A DNA stretch of 64,000 bases from Glossina fuscipes (lineage: Eukaryota; Arthropoda; Insecta; Diptera; Glossinidae): positions 34,526,033 through 34,590,032 of the forward strand of contig NW_023998415.1 of NCBI RefSeq assembly GCF_014805625.2, given 5' to 3'. This document shows positions 12,021 through 23,536 of the stretch, in pieces. The notes under the pieces were generated by a model, which did no database searches, was not told where the DNA came from, and saw only the letters and a list, made by a program, of their open reading frames with translations. The position numbers and the translations under genes are program-made. The first letter of the stretch is position 1. Every line of letters starts with the position of its first letter.

Positions 12021-15000
12021 TATATAAGGATTTAAATAAAGCATAATAGAATAACCTGTGGGGCCGATGATAGAACCTTTAAGCGGGAGATTTGGAGATG
12101 GATTTATAGCACATTTACAAATTTAAATTAAAGAAGAAAGCATTGAAAACAAACACCAAACAATTAATAGACAATTTTATAAAGACAATGTACAAAAAGA
12201 TTTCTCTCTTTCTGCTCTCGTGTAAATAATTCCTTTCCTTTCAATATATCTTTTCGGTTTATTGCTTTGCGTATACATTCAATGAACAGTTAGAGATTTG
12301 ATGATTTTTACTTTACTTTAATGTTCGTGACTTACTTCCAAAGCAGAATCTTCCGGTGCTGAAACCTTATGTGTGCCAGCATCGCCGTTTTCCTCAGTGG
12401 TCTTCTTAGGTTCCACGCTGTCTTGATGGGAAAATTTGCGTTGTCTATAATACTGATGACGGCTATGATAAACATAATTAAATTACAATTTCAAGCGTTA
12501 GTTGCTTCTAACAAATCAATATCAAAGTCTTTCATTCGATTCATTAAAATATGTCATTGAATCGTAAAAGATTTTGTGCACGAGCGATATTATTAAAGCC
12601 GAATCTCATAACTGAGCAACTCGTCTATTTTCGCTGTCTCACTAAGTCTCATTAAGATCGCTTCGCACTGAATCGAATGACGTAAGACGTGTTCTGTACG
12701 CGTTAGTCTCTAAGCATCTATTAAGTCCATCTTATGAAAAATATTCTTGTAAGTTACCTATATGATGCCAAGTTAAGCTGCTCGATGCATTGAACTACTA
12801 CTAATCGTATACGATTTATGCAACAATTTCTTACCTTTTTCTTCGCTTGCGTTCATGTACATTATCGCTGGGCTGGTCATCGTAACTTAAGCTTGCAACT
12901 GAAGTTTTTTTTTTACCAAACTGCACATGCTTTTCATCAGCTGAGGTATCCTTCAAAAATGTTCAACGAAATGAGCAAAAAATGCATCGATATTGAAAAC
13001 AAAAAACAGGAACAAGAATTAGGAACAAATATTGAGATATGCTCGCGTCATATTGGCGCAAGTTGCATAAACTACACATCAATCATATAACCTCGCATGA
13101 AGATAGGTCTTTATTTCGAAAATCGTAGCCATGAATGGAGCGAAAATTTAAAAGAGAAAGAAATTCCTTTTAATATGCAAGTTTACTAAGAAAAAGGCAA
13201 GAACGCTGCCGAAGATCGGACAACAAATTCATGGTATCCCCGTTCCGGGTCCTTTATGGAACGAAGATGATTTGCTATCTTTTGTTTTTGAAAATGTGGA
13301 GCTCGTTTATGCGCAAATATGAACTCTGGTCAATCAATCACGAGAAAGGTCAATGAAATTTGAGAAGATCGACATTACCAAGAAATCGTACACCAGGCCC
13401 CAAAGCAATTTTGTACCATTTCCTTAAGAGTGACTATGCAAATAGGCTCAGCTTTCGAGTATCGCAAGTATTGTCACTGAAAAACTTGATTGATCAAATT
13501 AGTGTAGCGATGACAAATTGGTAATATATGAAAATGCAATTCGAAGGAGGTCAACGTATTCAAATAAAGGAAATCGCCATAAAAGACTTCAAAGCCGGTA
13601 ACGTTCTCCTTTGGTAAATGCGCGTGGATGGTGTTAATATTTATCTTCACTGCCAGACTAAGTAGGTTTTATTTTATATAAAGGAAAAAAAAGCAAAAAA
13701 AAAAAAAAAAATCTCAATATTTATTATTTATCCGCCTTGGGACGAATCTTGTATATCCACCAAGCTGTGCCGTTAAAACAATCAAATGCAAAACTCGATT
13801 CAAGCAAGTTATCCATCTATGATTTACTAAAAGTTTTACTAAAAATTTTTGGGAGCAGAGCACATGCTCTGCCAATGTTGACTTGGCTACGGGACTCAGT
13901 TAGTATTATTAGCTAGCTTAAGCAATACTTCATTCAGTAGAAGAATTTTAAGTGTATAGGACTACAACTTGAATGAATGCAATTATTATGCATAGACATT
14001 GCGTGCTTGAAGACTCAATGCTTTTTCCACTAACTAACGTAAATACTCAGCTTTGGTTTTGGCTTTGGCTCTCTTTTTTTAAGTTTTACAAATTAACGAT
14101 TCCATGCAACAGATGACCGGCTATAGCGTAATGGAGTCATATACGTTTGTATAATTAAGATAAGAGTTTCTCGCTCTACAAATATAATAAACGACTTGTT
14201 ATATGCTCGCTTTCGCATGGAGGATATATATATATACATACATATATATAAAGAAAATTAGGAAGAAGAAAAAAAAAAAAAAAAATGCAATTACAGAATG
14301 ATCACCATGACCAGCACGTTCAGATACTAATGGGAAATCCTCTGGTATGTCATCATAGTTTTGTGCGTTTACCGGTTCATTATGATTTTCATATTCGGAG
14401 TCTTCTTCTATGTTAAGATCACCGGCTAAATTTTTTCGATGTGCTAAAATGAATTGAAAAACCGATTCAACGGGTATATTATCTGAAGTATGCATAAATA
14501 TATGATGAATATATATGTATATGTATTAGGTGAACATACAATTTTTATTTTTAAAAGGACCAATTGGATGGACTGTATCTTGAAATGTTGTTACATCGAA
14601 TTTCTCCTTTAATGTACTCGGACCGGCGAATACTTTTTCCATTTCCGAGTCCAATAGCACCTCATCGGGATCTTCATTGCCGTGAAACTGTTAAATAATT
14701 AACAAACAACCAATGAAGAAGAAAACAAAAATGAAAAATTATTAAAATTATTATTATTAACAAAAAAAAAAAACGAAAAGATTTTTTACTCAATATATAT
14801 GTATATAGATATATTTTTATAATAACAAATATGAGAAATACATCTGATCTGATCTGATCTGATCTGATCTAATCTGATCTGATCTAATGTTGTTTAGAAA
14901 TCTATCAAGAAAGAAGAAGAAGATAAACTATATACATTATTTTCTTAGAAGTAAAATTGATCATCGTTTGTTGTTCTACTCATTCACATCTGTGTCATTA

Positions 15001-18000
15001 TTAAATATTGAATTCCGCGAATTCGGTTACGCAATTCGGTTACCAAAATCGATCCAATTAATCAAATCGCCCAAAACGAAATCTAACAAAAGCCACAATC
15101 TATATACATATATATATATATATATATATAGCAACATGTGCGGACTATCCATACGCACGTTTGTTTATTTGCTTTTCTTGTGAGCTTACACGTGAAAGCA
15201 GAAAATGTTTTATAAATATGCAGCTAAATGTACACACACATGCATACCCATACCCATATGCACATGTATGTAATATAAGCACATTAGTTAATTAGAATTG
15301 CATACATCTGATGTTTATCATAAACGAATCGAAACACTTAAGATTTAGTTAAACAAATTTTTTTTTTCCAAATAATTTTATTAAGCAATAAACAATTTTA
15401 TATGTTTTTTTCGAAAACGAGTTGTAAAAAGAAATTATTCATAACTAACACACAAATAAACATAACATTAACTTGAAGTATTTCTCTTGTTTCGTCTTTT
15501 TTTTTATTTATTTATTTTTTTTTTTTATTTTGTTATCTCGCAAACTAACTAACTTGTTGCCACGCCCATTCGTTTACTTCTCTGTTCGTTTGTTCGTTTA
15601 ATAACTTTCTAAGCTCAAGACGAAATTTGAGAAAAAAAAAAAAAAAAAATACTAGAGACACAAACATATATGTATATGGGGTTTATGGACTCCTTAAATC
15701 TGATGTCTTTACTTCATTATCTCAACAATGGGAGCTATGTTCGATTTGCTAACTGCGCTTCCATCCCTAATCTAATGCAAATGCACGTTTATAATCAAGT
15801 CGGAATCGATTTACAAATGTCTGTCCGGCGTGCATTGCTTGTTGTTTGTAGAAAAGATTACTAAATTGCACAAAAAGAAAAAAGAAATAGAAAATCTTGG
15901 CCCCTTGTCGCAATTAAATATTGTACGCGAGCCCTCGGTACAATTTAGCATATTTGATCACTTAAGCTAATTCTGAAAAGGTTCATGTGAAAAGGTTCAA
16001 AGGTCATTGAAAAAATTCACCAACTGACATTTCTACTAGATGACGTTGCTTGCAGTAAAACTACGGCATATTGCTCATCAGGTTCCGTCCTTGATTTCAA
16101 ATAGATCTGTCAGATAATTAAATTCAATTGGATTCACTTATGAAACTAAACGTGTTTTGATTGCTTAAGCAAATGCGAAGCACGAGTGATTGAAAATCCT
16201 TTAGAAATGAATTGAACGAAGGAAATTTTCGAATGTATTGTGACGATAAACTTGTACATGCAACGTTGCTTTAACGTAAACACGCATGAATAAGTAATGA
16301 TTGGTCGTCAAGAAGGTATATAGTTGCAAGCATTACAGATATCTTGATTGTCTTGCTGTCCTGTTTTTAAAATGCTATTGATAACAAGACAGTCAATGTG
16401 CAAAATGGATATTACGAAAGAGGTTTTGTTAAATTCAGATCAAAATGAATCGAATTTGTCTCATCATTCTTCTCATCATTCTCTTCTCCTCTGAATCTGT
16501 GCATCGGTTTTAATGACACTAGTAATTACTACTGCGATCGCGTATTGTGAACAACAAACTACAGAGTCGATGTAACAGCCGTAGCGATAGTAGTAGCTGT
16601 AGTTCTCCACTCGATAACAAGCATTGCATGCAAGGTCGTCAAAGCATTTTGGGTAAATGACTAGTACTTACTCTTACTTCACAACAGTACCACGGTATTG
16701 ACTACAAATAATTTAAAGAATTGAATGAAAACACTCCCACTACAAACCAAGCAGTCAATCATTGTTTTTTTTTTTTTTTTTTTTCGAATGAACGCAAAGA
16801 TGACTTGACTGCCAGCAAATTGAAAGACTTGCTCTATAAATTGTTGAAACATCTCCTATTTTCACTAAACTGTGCCCTCTCCGAACTTAACTCCGTCTTT
16901 CTATAAGACAAAAAATAATCTTCTGGGAATTAGAGAGACTTTCTACCAAAGAAACTTACTGTAGCAACATTTTCCGGAAAATCACTTCAGAATTAATCAG
17001 AATCAAGAAATTAGAATATCATAACAAGAATTGTACTTAAGCTTTAAGGAAAATATATCAAGTAAATAGGTTTTTATGCAGATATCGATCTCTTTAGGTT
17101 GCCTGATGCATGGAAATCCTAAACGAACTCGCTTTTCTATCGAAAATTTTTGGAAAAGTTTATATCAATATTTAAAAACCCATGTAAATACGTCTGTGTG
17201 TTAGACAAACAAATAAATCTAGAGATCTTCAAAAAAAAAAAAAAACAAAAGAAATTCTGTCTTACAACCAACCGTCTTAAGTGTCCGTATTAATGGTTCA
17301 GATATTTATTTACATTTTCTATACCCGGTTCTTATTTGAACTTGTTTTCCTCTTTTTAATATGCATTCGCGTTATATTTTCTATTTCATAATAAAGGGAA
17401 AAAGTAATTGTAAAAATAATATTGAAAAAAACCTATAACAAATCAATGACGTATATAAGTATCGCGTAGATCGAGCGATATTACAAACAAACAAACGCAT
17501 TAATGTGCACAACTATATGAAAGATATCATCAAACTCAAGGTCATCGGAACGAAAGATGTAACGGTTTGATGTGTAATGTTTTCTTATGAAACATCAATC
17601 AATGAGGTAAATATATGCATATATGCATTGATATAACATACTATAAGCATATCGTTAAAGTCACATAAACGCGAATATCGGATTTGATGGGTTCGATTTA
17701 ATTGCTATAGATTCTTAAAATTATATTTTACCAAATGTATGTGTATATGACGACGATATAATAGCAGGCAACAACAAACTATGAATTGAACTGTAAAACT
17801 GCGGGCAAGAAATATTGTACGCAAACACAAGTAAAACAAGAACGAATTCAAGGTCTTTTCTCAATATACAATTCAGTGTCCTTCCGCTTCTCCAATCCAA
17901 TCTTTAATGCTCTTAATATTTCTTTGCAATATATATATATATATATATATATAGAAGTATATAAAAATATAATATTTTTATAAATTAAAAAAAAAAAAAA

Positions 18001-18674
18001 AAAAAAAGAAACAACTTATTTTTAAAATTAATAACAATCTTTTTTGTTTTTTTGTTTTTTTTTTTTTAATTTATTTGCACTTTTCTTCTTTTAATTCCAT
18101 TGATTGTTCGATAATTCTGCAATGCGCGTTTGCACATTTCTCGACCGTTGATAAAGCACGACTTGCTGTTAACGCTATGTGAAAGTATACTTTTAGGTGC
18201 CTTAATATATTTTTAGCACTTGACAGTGTGTGAACAGCAGCCACAACCAGCAAACATTGCAATGAGCATTTTTTTTGTATACATGTACCTACAATCACAC
18301 ACACACACACACACAAATACACATAGATACATACATACATACGCACGTGCACAAACACATATATACATTTTTTAGCGGAAACGTATATCGACACCGACTA
18401 AGCGTTTTGTATTGTTATTATCATGTTGGTTCTGTTATTTTTCACTTTTGTCAGTTGACACAAATATTTTTATGTACATTTCATTGTGTGCTGACATGAG
18501 TGTCTGTCGTGAATTTGCAGACTTTATGGCGCTTGTATAGTTTTAATGCAATTTTAACATAATTATAAGCTAATAAGATGAAGTTCTCTTTTCTTGCCCA
18601 CGTTGCAATGAAATCTATTCTATTTGTCTTTGTCTTTATGTATGTATGTATGTATGTATGTATGCATGTATGTA

Positions 18675-18709
<35 letters not shown>

Positions 18710-21700
18710 TAAGGCAAACGACAAGGCAAGTAGCAATAAATGAATAGCTGTTAGTCTGATAGATGCGTCTACAAAGCCCTTACGAATCTGAAGCATTTTT
18801 TTTTTTTTTGTTTCTGTTTTGAAAGTTAATTGCACTTCACACGATCAAAAAATGAATGCTACGGACAAGTGTTTGCTTATATTGATATTTAACTCGGCTT
18901 AGCTTATATTTATTATGCGAATGTAGTTTTATGTAAATCATTTAACATTTTTATGATAAAACTATTGCCTGCTCACATGGCCGTCTAACATTGCTGGAAC
19001 TTTTTTCACACATACATCTGAACAATTTACTGCGCACACTCATCATTTCGAAACTGTTAAATGCCGCATAGCATTTATTACACAATAAAGCGAACATGAG
19101 ATATAGTCTATCAACTTGTTATTCTGCTAAATACACGCACAAATTCATCAAAATTATTCGTAGAGTTATCTGAACATGCTTCCAAAGCTATTTTATGCTT
19201 TTTTGCAGTTTTTTTTATTTCAATTCTTCTTCTTCTTCTATTTACATTCGAACATTTTTGACGTAAGCAATCATCTCTACCGGTAACTTGTTTGCGTGCT
19301 TGCGCAGGAAAATATCAAAATTCTATCGTGAACTAAGCTACATATTAAAGGGAACACTACGAAAAAAAAAAAAAAAAAAAAAAATCAATATTGACACAGC
19401 GGTCAACTTGAAATAGATCAATCGTATGCAAACTTAGACGCAATGTGTTTCCACTATTTCATCCCATTTCTTTTTCTCTTATTAACTTAAGCGTCGTAAT
19501 AGAATTGAGATAAGATCAACGCTTATCGGATTGTCTCAACTTTTAGGATAAGAAGAGAAAAAACCAACTGATCGAGTTAAAGGCATTCCATTCCATTGTT
19601 GTAATTTTACTTTTTTTTTTGCAAAAATTTTAGTAAATTGTTTTAGCAATAAATGAAAAAAACCAAACGCTTGAGTGACCTTATATTTCAACTTTTTTGA
19701 AAGCGATATTTGAACGTGAACTGGTTGATGTCTTCTCTTAATTGCCTTTCCAAGGAATAATTAATGAAAAAAATAAGAGCATGATCTTAATAAATAAATT
19801 AAAAAAATAAATAAATAAATAAATAAATAATTAAATAAATAAATAAATAAATGATAATAATAATAATAACACAATAAAATAGAAAAATCTTCTACACCAA
19901 AGCTTTTGACGTAAACTGTTATAATAACATAAACTTTGGCGACGGCAAACAAATGAACATGAACTTATATTATATACGATTTTAATACGAAAAGAGAACA
20001 AGAGTTTTACATTATTTAAATGTCTGTTATTTGTGTTTTTTCCTTTTTTTTTTTTTTTTTGTTTTTTGCTTTTTTTTTTTTTTATCTCTCAATTTAATGT
20101 TGATTTGGCTGGTTTATGAGCTCGGTCAAGGCCAAGCAAGGCCATATAAGTATACACATGTACATATATAAAAATCTGTTCACACTAAAGTACGTACGTA
20201 ATGAAATTTATGAGAATTTAAATGCATGTGCGTGATAGATAAATGTAAATACATGCATAAAATTAAAAAAAAAAAAAAACGCACTAAACTATAAGAAAGG
20301 AATTTAATGTATTTTTTTTCCCCCCCCACCCCAAGTGTTTCTATATGCAAACTGGTTTGTGTAATTGTAACAAATTCGATAAGTAAATATCATAAGTAAC
20401 CAGATTTGGATATTGATTAGCAGCTTAGTTAAATATGTCGAATGACATTCGTTCGATCTGGCGTATACACTATAATATTAACTAATAGAAGCCGTAAAGT
20501 GGAAATCTCTAGCCGCTCAGTTAATCGGATGAGCACGTCTCTACCCGAATCAGGACATATTTTTCCTAGGGCGAAATTACTATGTAGAAGAAACAAAAAT
20601 TTATTTTTCAGATTGCAACTTGCTTTCTCAATACTTTCTCTTACTGGCGTGGAAGGGTAAACCTGATTGAATAAAGAGAAAATATGCTGCTAATATATGC
20701 GAAACTTTCTTCAGGAACATATTCCCCGGGCGGCTATAACAAGAACTCTATATTCGCATCCGGATCGATCTTGAATATGAGCGAATTTTTTTGGGCTGGA
20801 GAAATTGTTTTACGACCATCTTTTGCGGTCTTTAGGACTTCGGTTCCCTCAACAGTTCTTCATGAACGCAGTTCGCGCGTCTTATATAGTACGGGTATTT
20901 TATTTTTCTTCGCCAATTCAATGGTTTGGTCCGGCTTCTTAACATTTTATTTGCTTTTAGGTAAGAAGATATGACAGCTCTGTCACTCTGGTAACACGCG
21001 ATTGACATGCCGCTTTCTATATTTGCGATTACACTCAACTGCTCCCCCGCCTTATAGTCTCTTTTTTACTTTTGCACCACATGCATAGTCATTTTGGTCT
21101 GACTTATCAAAAAAAAAAAAAAAAAGAGAAAACAAAGATAATCACCTAAGAAATGATGTATATATATATATATGTTTATTCAATCAGAGAGGCAGAGAAG
21201 CAGAGAGAGAGAGAGAGATAGAGATTCTATCAATTCAAGTCAAGTTAGGTCAATTTGCCCAAGTCCGCCTATTCATCTCTTCTCAATCGTCGCGCAAATA
21301 GCATTAGAAATACACTGCTGGACGATGGGTGTAGGCGAAGTTTGTGTGGGCTGATCCGAAAAATATAACTGACACGCCCACAAATAATTAGTATGATAGG
21401 TAAACACTTTTACTTTGCTGATATGAAGAACGGGATGTCAAAGATTCTCGCCGAGAGTGAACATTCATAAAGATTGCAAAGATTGGGTTAAGAGAAATTG
21501 TTCTTGTATATTTTCCTTCTTTCGCCTTTTCCCAAATTGAATTAGACACTTGTGATATAACCGTCAGGTATATAGTTAAGAAGCACTAGACTTCTAGAAT
21601 CACAAATGTACGATAGACGATGATTGAAAAGCGCTGCGTAAGGTAAGTGAGTTTTTTTCTTTTTCAAATATTTTACATACAAACAGGTGAAATTAATGGG

Positions 21701-22735
21701 ATGTTTAACGTTTGGAATAATTCTAGGTGTGGCACGAGCCTTTCAAATCAATCAGTGACACAAAATCGTATCTCTTGGGACGTTATCTTTCGTGCAATGT
21801 TTACTACTTTACTTCTTTTTTCTTTTCTTTTCCTTTTATTTTTTTTTTTATTTTTTTTTTTTTTGTTTTGTTATTCTTTGCTTCTTATAAGTTTTGAATA
21901 TTTTATGCAGCTTACAAAAGTTTATTGTCTGCCATAGGCATCCGCAGATATATATACTTAAGTATAAGTGCATATCTTTATACAAAATCGATACGTTCGA
22001 CCAAAGACCATTTGGTGTGTGTCTGTTGTTGATAAAAGTCAACAGTTGGTTGGTTAGTGAGAGGTTCGTTTTCTTCTTTTTTTATTTTTTTATTTATTTA
22101 TTTTTTTTTTATTTCACTGTACAGACAATATAGGTAAGTGTTTGCATATAAGTGAGTGACCTTGACCACGAATATTGATTTCCTGTATTTTAGTGTGTGC
22201 ACGACGCCACCTTGAAAAAATAATAAATATTAAATTGGAAGAGACTTATACACTTGCACGCATACAAATGCATAAATGTCGTTTTGTAAGTTTTCTCGTA
22301 ATTAAAGTGAAAGGAAATTATATTCAAAATCAATAATCTATTCCTTGTAGCACACACAATTATACAAGCATTTAGTAGAAACGCAAAGCGATCGCATATG
22401 TGCTTGAATGATATCATAGTCAAGATTAAATTCATTTTCTATTTCATCTCGAACGCTCCCAAAATGATCAAAATCGCAAGAACGTGTGTGTGAAAGTGTT
22501 TTTTTATACCTATGCAATGTAATGCACTACCTACTGATGGCCGTACGCAGTTCGCGTCAAATATACCGGTATCGGTCTCTTGCACCTACCTAGTAGAGTA
22601 GTCGTAGACTCGACACTTAAAGATCAAAAGGTCCTATCGTATAAAATTTGGATTGAACGGCCAGGCCACGAAGTTTTATCTTGTCTATGTATTATTTTTT
22701 AATTTTTTTTTTTTTTTTTCTGCTTTTTATTTCTT

Positions 22736-22790
<55 letters not shown>

Positions 22791-23536
22791 CGTGTTATTG
22801 ACTCGTGGTCCTATGATATCGTTGCCTTCTAAAAGTTTTCACGCTCTTCCATCATAGTACGCGTATGTTTACATTACAGTAGTAAATACCCAATGATTCC
22901 ATTAAATTAATTGATATTCACAGCTAATATTTCTATACAACCTTGGATTTTATTTTGTCTATGAAAATAAGAAATGCAAACGTGCGTCAATTCATTTTAA
23001 GAAAGTTAAGACAATAAATAATACTAATAACAGGACAAGGGGAAAATTATTTTCAGCTTATATCGAATATTTTGTTACCCACCGCTGTTTGCTTGTGTGC
23101 CAATGCGCTAATGTTGACGAATATAACCGAAATTTGCCTCAACTGAGACGTAAACTTTCCGTTTAATTTTTTTTTTTTTTTTTTTTTTTTCTGACACAAA
23201 TAGTGTCATTATAATGATACGCTTAAGTTTTGGCATTTTTTTTTTTTTTTTTAAACAGAAGAGAAAACGGATAGACAGAATAATAATAAAAGCCAGTAAA
23301 GAAGCGATACTCAAGCGTGAAGTCTTCTGCTACGATTGAAATGCTTATATATAAAATTAAAACAAAATGTAATTAGCTTTTCGTTTAGTTTAAACAAAAG
23401 TTGCAACCAATTGGTTCGGTGTGTAAGCATAAGTTAGTTGTGTCTCTTTTCTTACCTTTTTTGTGTTGAAGCCGAGAAAGGATAGTTTTCGAACATTGTT
23501 TTCGTTTGATGAATGCGAATTCCCGCTGAAGCTCAT
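3867..23536 (-). CDS. Ae2: Anion exchanger, SLC4 AE1-3 type (whole gene, 13 coding exons)
   Basis: Electroneutral Cl-/HCO3- exchanger of the plasma membrane, regulating cell pH and chloride (family knowledge). Joined exons, in transcript order: 23536-23456, 14687-14540, 14482-14295, 12950-12835, 12462-12336, 11843-11682, 11613-11371, 11246-11106, 8489-8298, 8213-6526, 6457-6263, 6116-5888, 3938-3867. Every junction is GT-AG with matching phase; the total is 1194 codons including stop. Residues 1-270 are a variable, charged N-terminus. About 275-575 is the Band 3 cytosolic domain ([30 protein letters not shown]). About 660-1170 is the membrane domain ([17 protein letters not shown] near 896, KEQRVSG). 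[15 protein letters not shown] and the acidic LDGSE tail ending in ATIPA match AE proteins, not the Na-coupled NBC/Ndae1 branch. The Glu in FMESHIS (~967) corresponds to AE1 Glu681. Sequons NES and NAT (~825, 837) lie in the large extracellular loop. Confidence 0.95.
3939..5887 (-). other. Last Ae2 intron (1949 bp)
   Basis: Lies between coding exons 12 and 13. It holds a CAGACAGAGCGACGGACAG-like stretch near 4820-4850, a possible fragment of repeat family R1, and unassigned open frames of 60-108 codons without recognisable domains. Confidence 0.75.
5888..6116 (-). CDS. Ae2: Ae2 coding exon 12
   Basis: One base completes Arg and 76 codons follow; acceptor TTACAATCAG, donor GTAGGT. It encodes [20 protein letters not shown], then the last spans ([20 protein letters not shown]). 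The Lys of MPVKHYPP aligns with AE1 Lys851, a stilbene-reactive residue. PPTPYVKRV assigns the protein to the AE branch of SLC4. Confidence 0.97.
6163..6200. repeat. (GA)n microsatellite
   Basis: Lies in the 146-bp intron between exons 11 and 12. On the transcribed strand it is a TC tract, upstream of the exon-12 acceptor's own pyrimidines. Confidence 0.95.
6263..6457 (-). CDS. Ae2: Ae2 coding exon 11
   Basis: One base completes Arg, 64 codons follow, and AG of the next Arg closes the exon; acceptor ATGCCTGTAG, donor GTATTA. It encodes [20 protein letters not shown] and then hydrophobic spans with [18 protein letters not shown] and GVQFFDR. Human AE2 has KPKIQEVKEQRVTG and LRQIPLAVLFGIFLYMG here. 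Confidence 0.97.
6526..8213 (-). CDS. Ae2: Ae2 coding exon 10 (end of cytosolic domain, most of membrane domain)
   Basis: 562 codons plus AG of a split Arg codon; acceptor ATTTAAAG, donor GTACGT. It starts [20 protein letters not shown] and includes [14 protein letters not shown] and [14 protein letters not shown] Lys/Glu/Asp-rich loop (about residues 574-637) is followed by [14 protein letters not shown] and the first membrane span (~663). Later blocks are [55 protein letters not shown] and the [15 protein letters not shown] region before the donor. All are diagnostic of the AE membrane domain. Two Asn sequons lie in the extracellular loop. No stop or frameshift is present. Confidence 0.98.
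8220..8260. repeat. (TA)n microsatellite in an 84-bp intron
   Basis: Alternating TA fills about half of the intron at 8214-8297, directly against the acceptor of the large exon 10. Confidence 0.95.
8298..8489 (-). CDS. Ae2: Ae2 coding exon 9
   Basis: 64 codons in phase 0, acceptor TTTGCGCAG and donor GTAAGC. It begins [20 protein letters not shown], continues through a charged linker, and ends [14 protein letters not shown], which corresponds to the human IPENAEATVVLVG block of the cytosolic domain. The next intron is only 84 bp and contains a TA microsatellite. Confidence 0.94.
9660..9824 (-). CDS. Ae2: Probable alternative Ae2 exon (55 codons)
   Basis: A GC-richer open stretch lies in the 2.6-kb intron between exons 8 and 9. 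It reads [20 protein letters not shown] through [13 protein letters not shown] to SYMG. A GTAAAT donor at 9659 leaves phase 0, and an AG at 9826-9825 gives a phase-0 acceptor, so it could be inserted in frame between exons 8 and 9. Vertebrate AEs have a variable linker at this place. The upstream sequence is a poor polypyrimidine tract, so the 5' edge is uncertain; an in-frame AG farther up (ending in AAAAAAG) or an in-frame ATG at 9842-9840 are alternatives. Confidence 0.6.
11106..11246 (-). CDS. Ae2: Ae2 coding exon 8
   Basis: 47 codons, phase 0, acceptor TTTTCAAG and donor GTGAGC. It begins [20 protein letters not shown] and contains [16 protein letters not shown], the counterpart of ALLLKHSHPSDEKDFSFP in vertebrate AE. 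Its first Met is internal (it follows VVEQ of exon 7) and is not a start codon. Confidence 0.95.
11371..11613 (-). CDS. Ae2: Ae2 coding exon 7 (Band 3 cytosolic domain)
   Basis: 81 codons in phase 0; the acceptor is CCCATCAAG and the donor GTTAAT. The peptide holds the family signature [18 protein letters not shown] followed by [19 protein letters not shown] and [13 protein letters not shown], almost residue for residue as in vertebrate AE2. A 68-bp intron separates it from exon 6; read-through would hit TAA within three codons, so the intron is required. Confidence 0.96.
11682..11843 (-). CDS. Ae2: Ae2 coding exon 6
   Basis: 54 codons, phase 0 at both ends, acceptor TGTTCACAG and donor GTATTT. 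It encodes [20 protein letters not shown], equivalent to the human AE2 segment around MKSHRFEDVPGVRRH, and ends FDHSPHE, leading into the Band 3 cytosolic domain. Confidence 0.93.
12056..12076 (-). CDS. Candidate 21-nt cassette microexon of Ae2
   Basis: Within the 492-bp intron between exons 5 and 6 a 21-nt block is flanked by a pyrimidine-rich run ending in AAAG and by a GTTATT donor. It reads VLSSAPQ and is in phase 0 at both ends, matching both neighbouring junctions, so inclusion would add seven residues without a frameshift. The surrounding ~40 bases are more GC-rich than the rest of the intron. This is inference from sequence; a chance match is possible. Confidence 0.4.
12336..12462 (-). 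CDS. Ae2: Ae2 coding exon 5
   Basis: One base completes the split Ser codon; 42 codons follow. The acceptor is TTATCATAG and the donor GTAAGT. The peptide starts [18 protein letters not shown] and ends SAPEDSALE. It continues the basic, Ser-rich linker before the conserved cytosolic domain. The exon ends in phase 0, as does the candidate microexon at 12056-12076 that would follow it. Confidence 0.88.
12835..12950 (-). CDS. Ae2: Ae2 coding exon 4
   Basis: 38 codons plus AG of a split Ser codon. The acceptor is TTTTTGAAG and the donor GTAAGA. It encodes [20 protein letters not shown] and ends in a basic ERKRRK cluster, comparable in position to the basic stretch in the AE2 N-terminus. The three Lys codons and the first base of Thr form an A10 run at 12905-12914; the frame is open on both sides, so the length given in the assembly fits. 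Confidence 0.88.
12951..14294 (-). other. Ae2 intron between exons 3 and 4 (1344 bp)
   Basis: Roughly 13180-13640 is less AT-rich and carries no intact frame, so it may be an old insertion; I recognise no element in it. A-runs at 13683-13710. Confidence 0.6.
14295..14482 (-). CDS. Ae2: Ae2 coding exon 3
   Basis: Two bases complete the split Tyr codon, followed by 62 codons. The acceptor is TACTTCAG and the donor GTAATT. The peptide includes [15 protein letters not shown], then an acidic stretch with [14 protein letters not shown] and [15 protein letters not shown]. It is regulatory N-terminal sequence of low conservation, without a recognised domain. Confidence 0.87.
14540..14687 (-). CDS. 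Ae2: Ae2 coding exon 2
   Basis: 49 codons plus one base. The acceptor is ATTTAACAG and the donor GTATGTTC. It encodes [12 protein letters not shown] then [19 protein letters not shown], part of the variable N-terminal domain. It follows an 8.8-kb intron and is separated from exon 3 by a minimal 57-bp intron (14483-14539). Confidence 0.85.
14843..14886. repeat. (GATCT)n minisatellite
   Basis: About eight GATCT units, two with AATCT, in the intron between coding exons 1 and 2, about 155 bases from exon 2. Confidence 0.9.
22738..22790. repeat. (AGT)n microsatellite
   Basis: About 17 perfect triplets. A second, interrupted AGT/GCTAGT cluster lies at 59958-60083. Confidence 0.95.
23456..23536 (-). 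CDS. Ae2: Ae2 coding exon 1 (start codon)
   Basis: 27 codons from ATG to a GTAAGA donor, ending in phase 0, which is what exon 2 needs. The peptide begins [14 protein letters not shown] and ends GFNTKK: polar and Ser/Asn-rich, as expected of a cytosolic N-terminus. The start has a favourable purine at -3 (CGAAATG). I chose it because it is the only compatible open stretch with Met, donor and phase upstream of exon 2. No homology to vertebrate AE is expected here, so this call rests on gene structure. Confidence 0.72.

Larger units (their letters stand above)
14688..23455 (-). other. Ae2 intron 1 within the coding region (8768 bp)
   Basis: AT-rich with many microsatellites and homopolymers. 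No coding exon supported on either strand. One plus-strand acceptor-donor junction at 20960/20961 is discussed as a finding. Confidence 0.7.
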
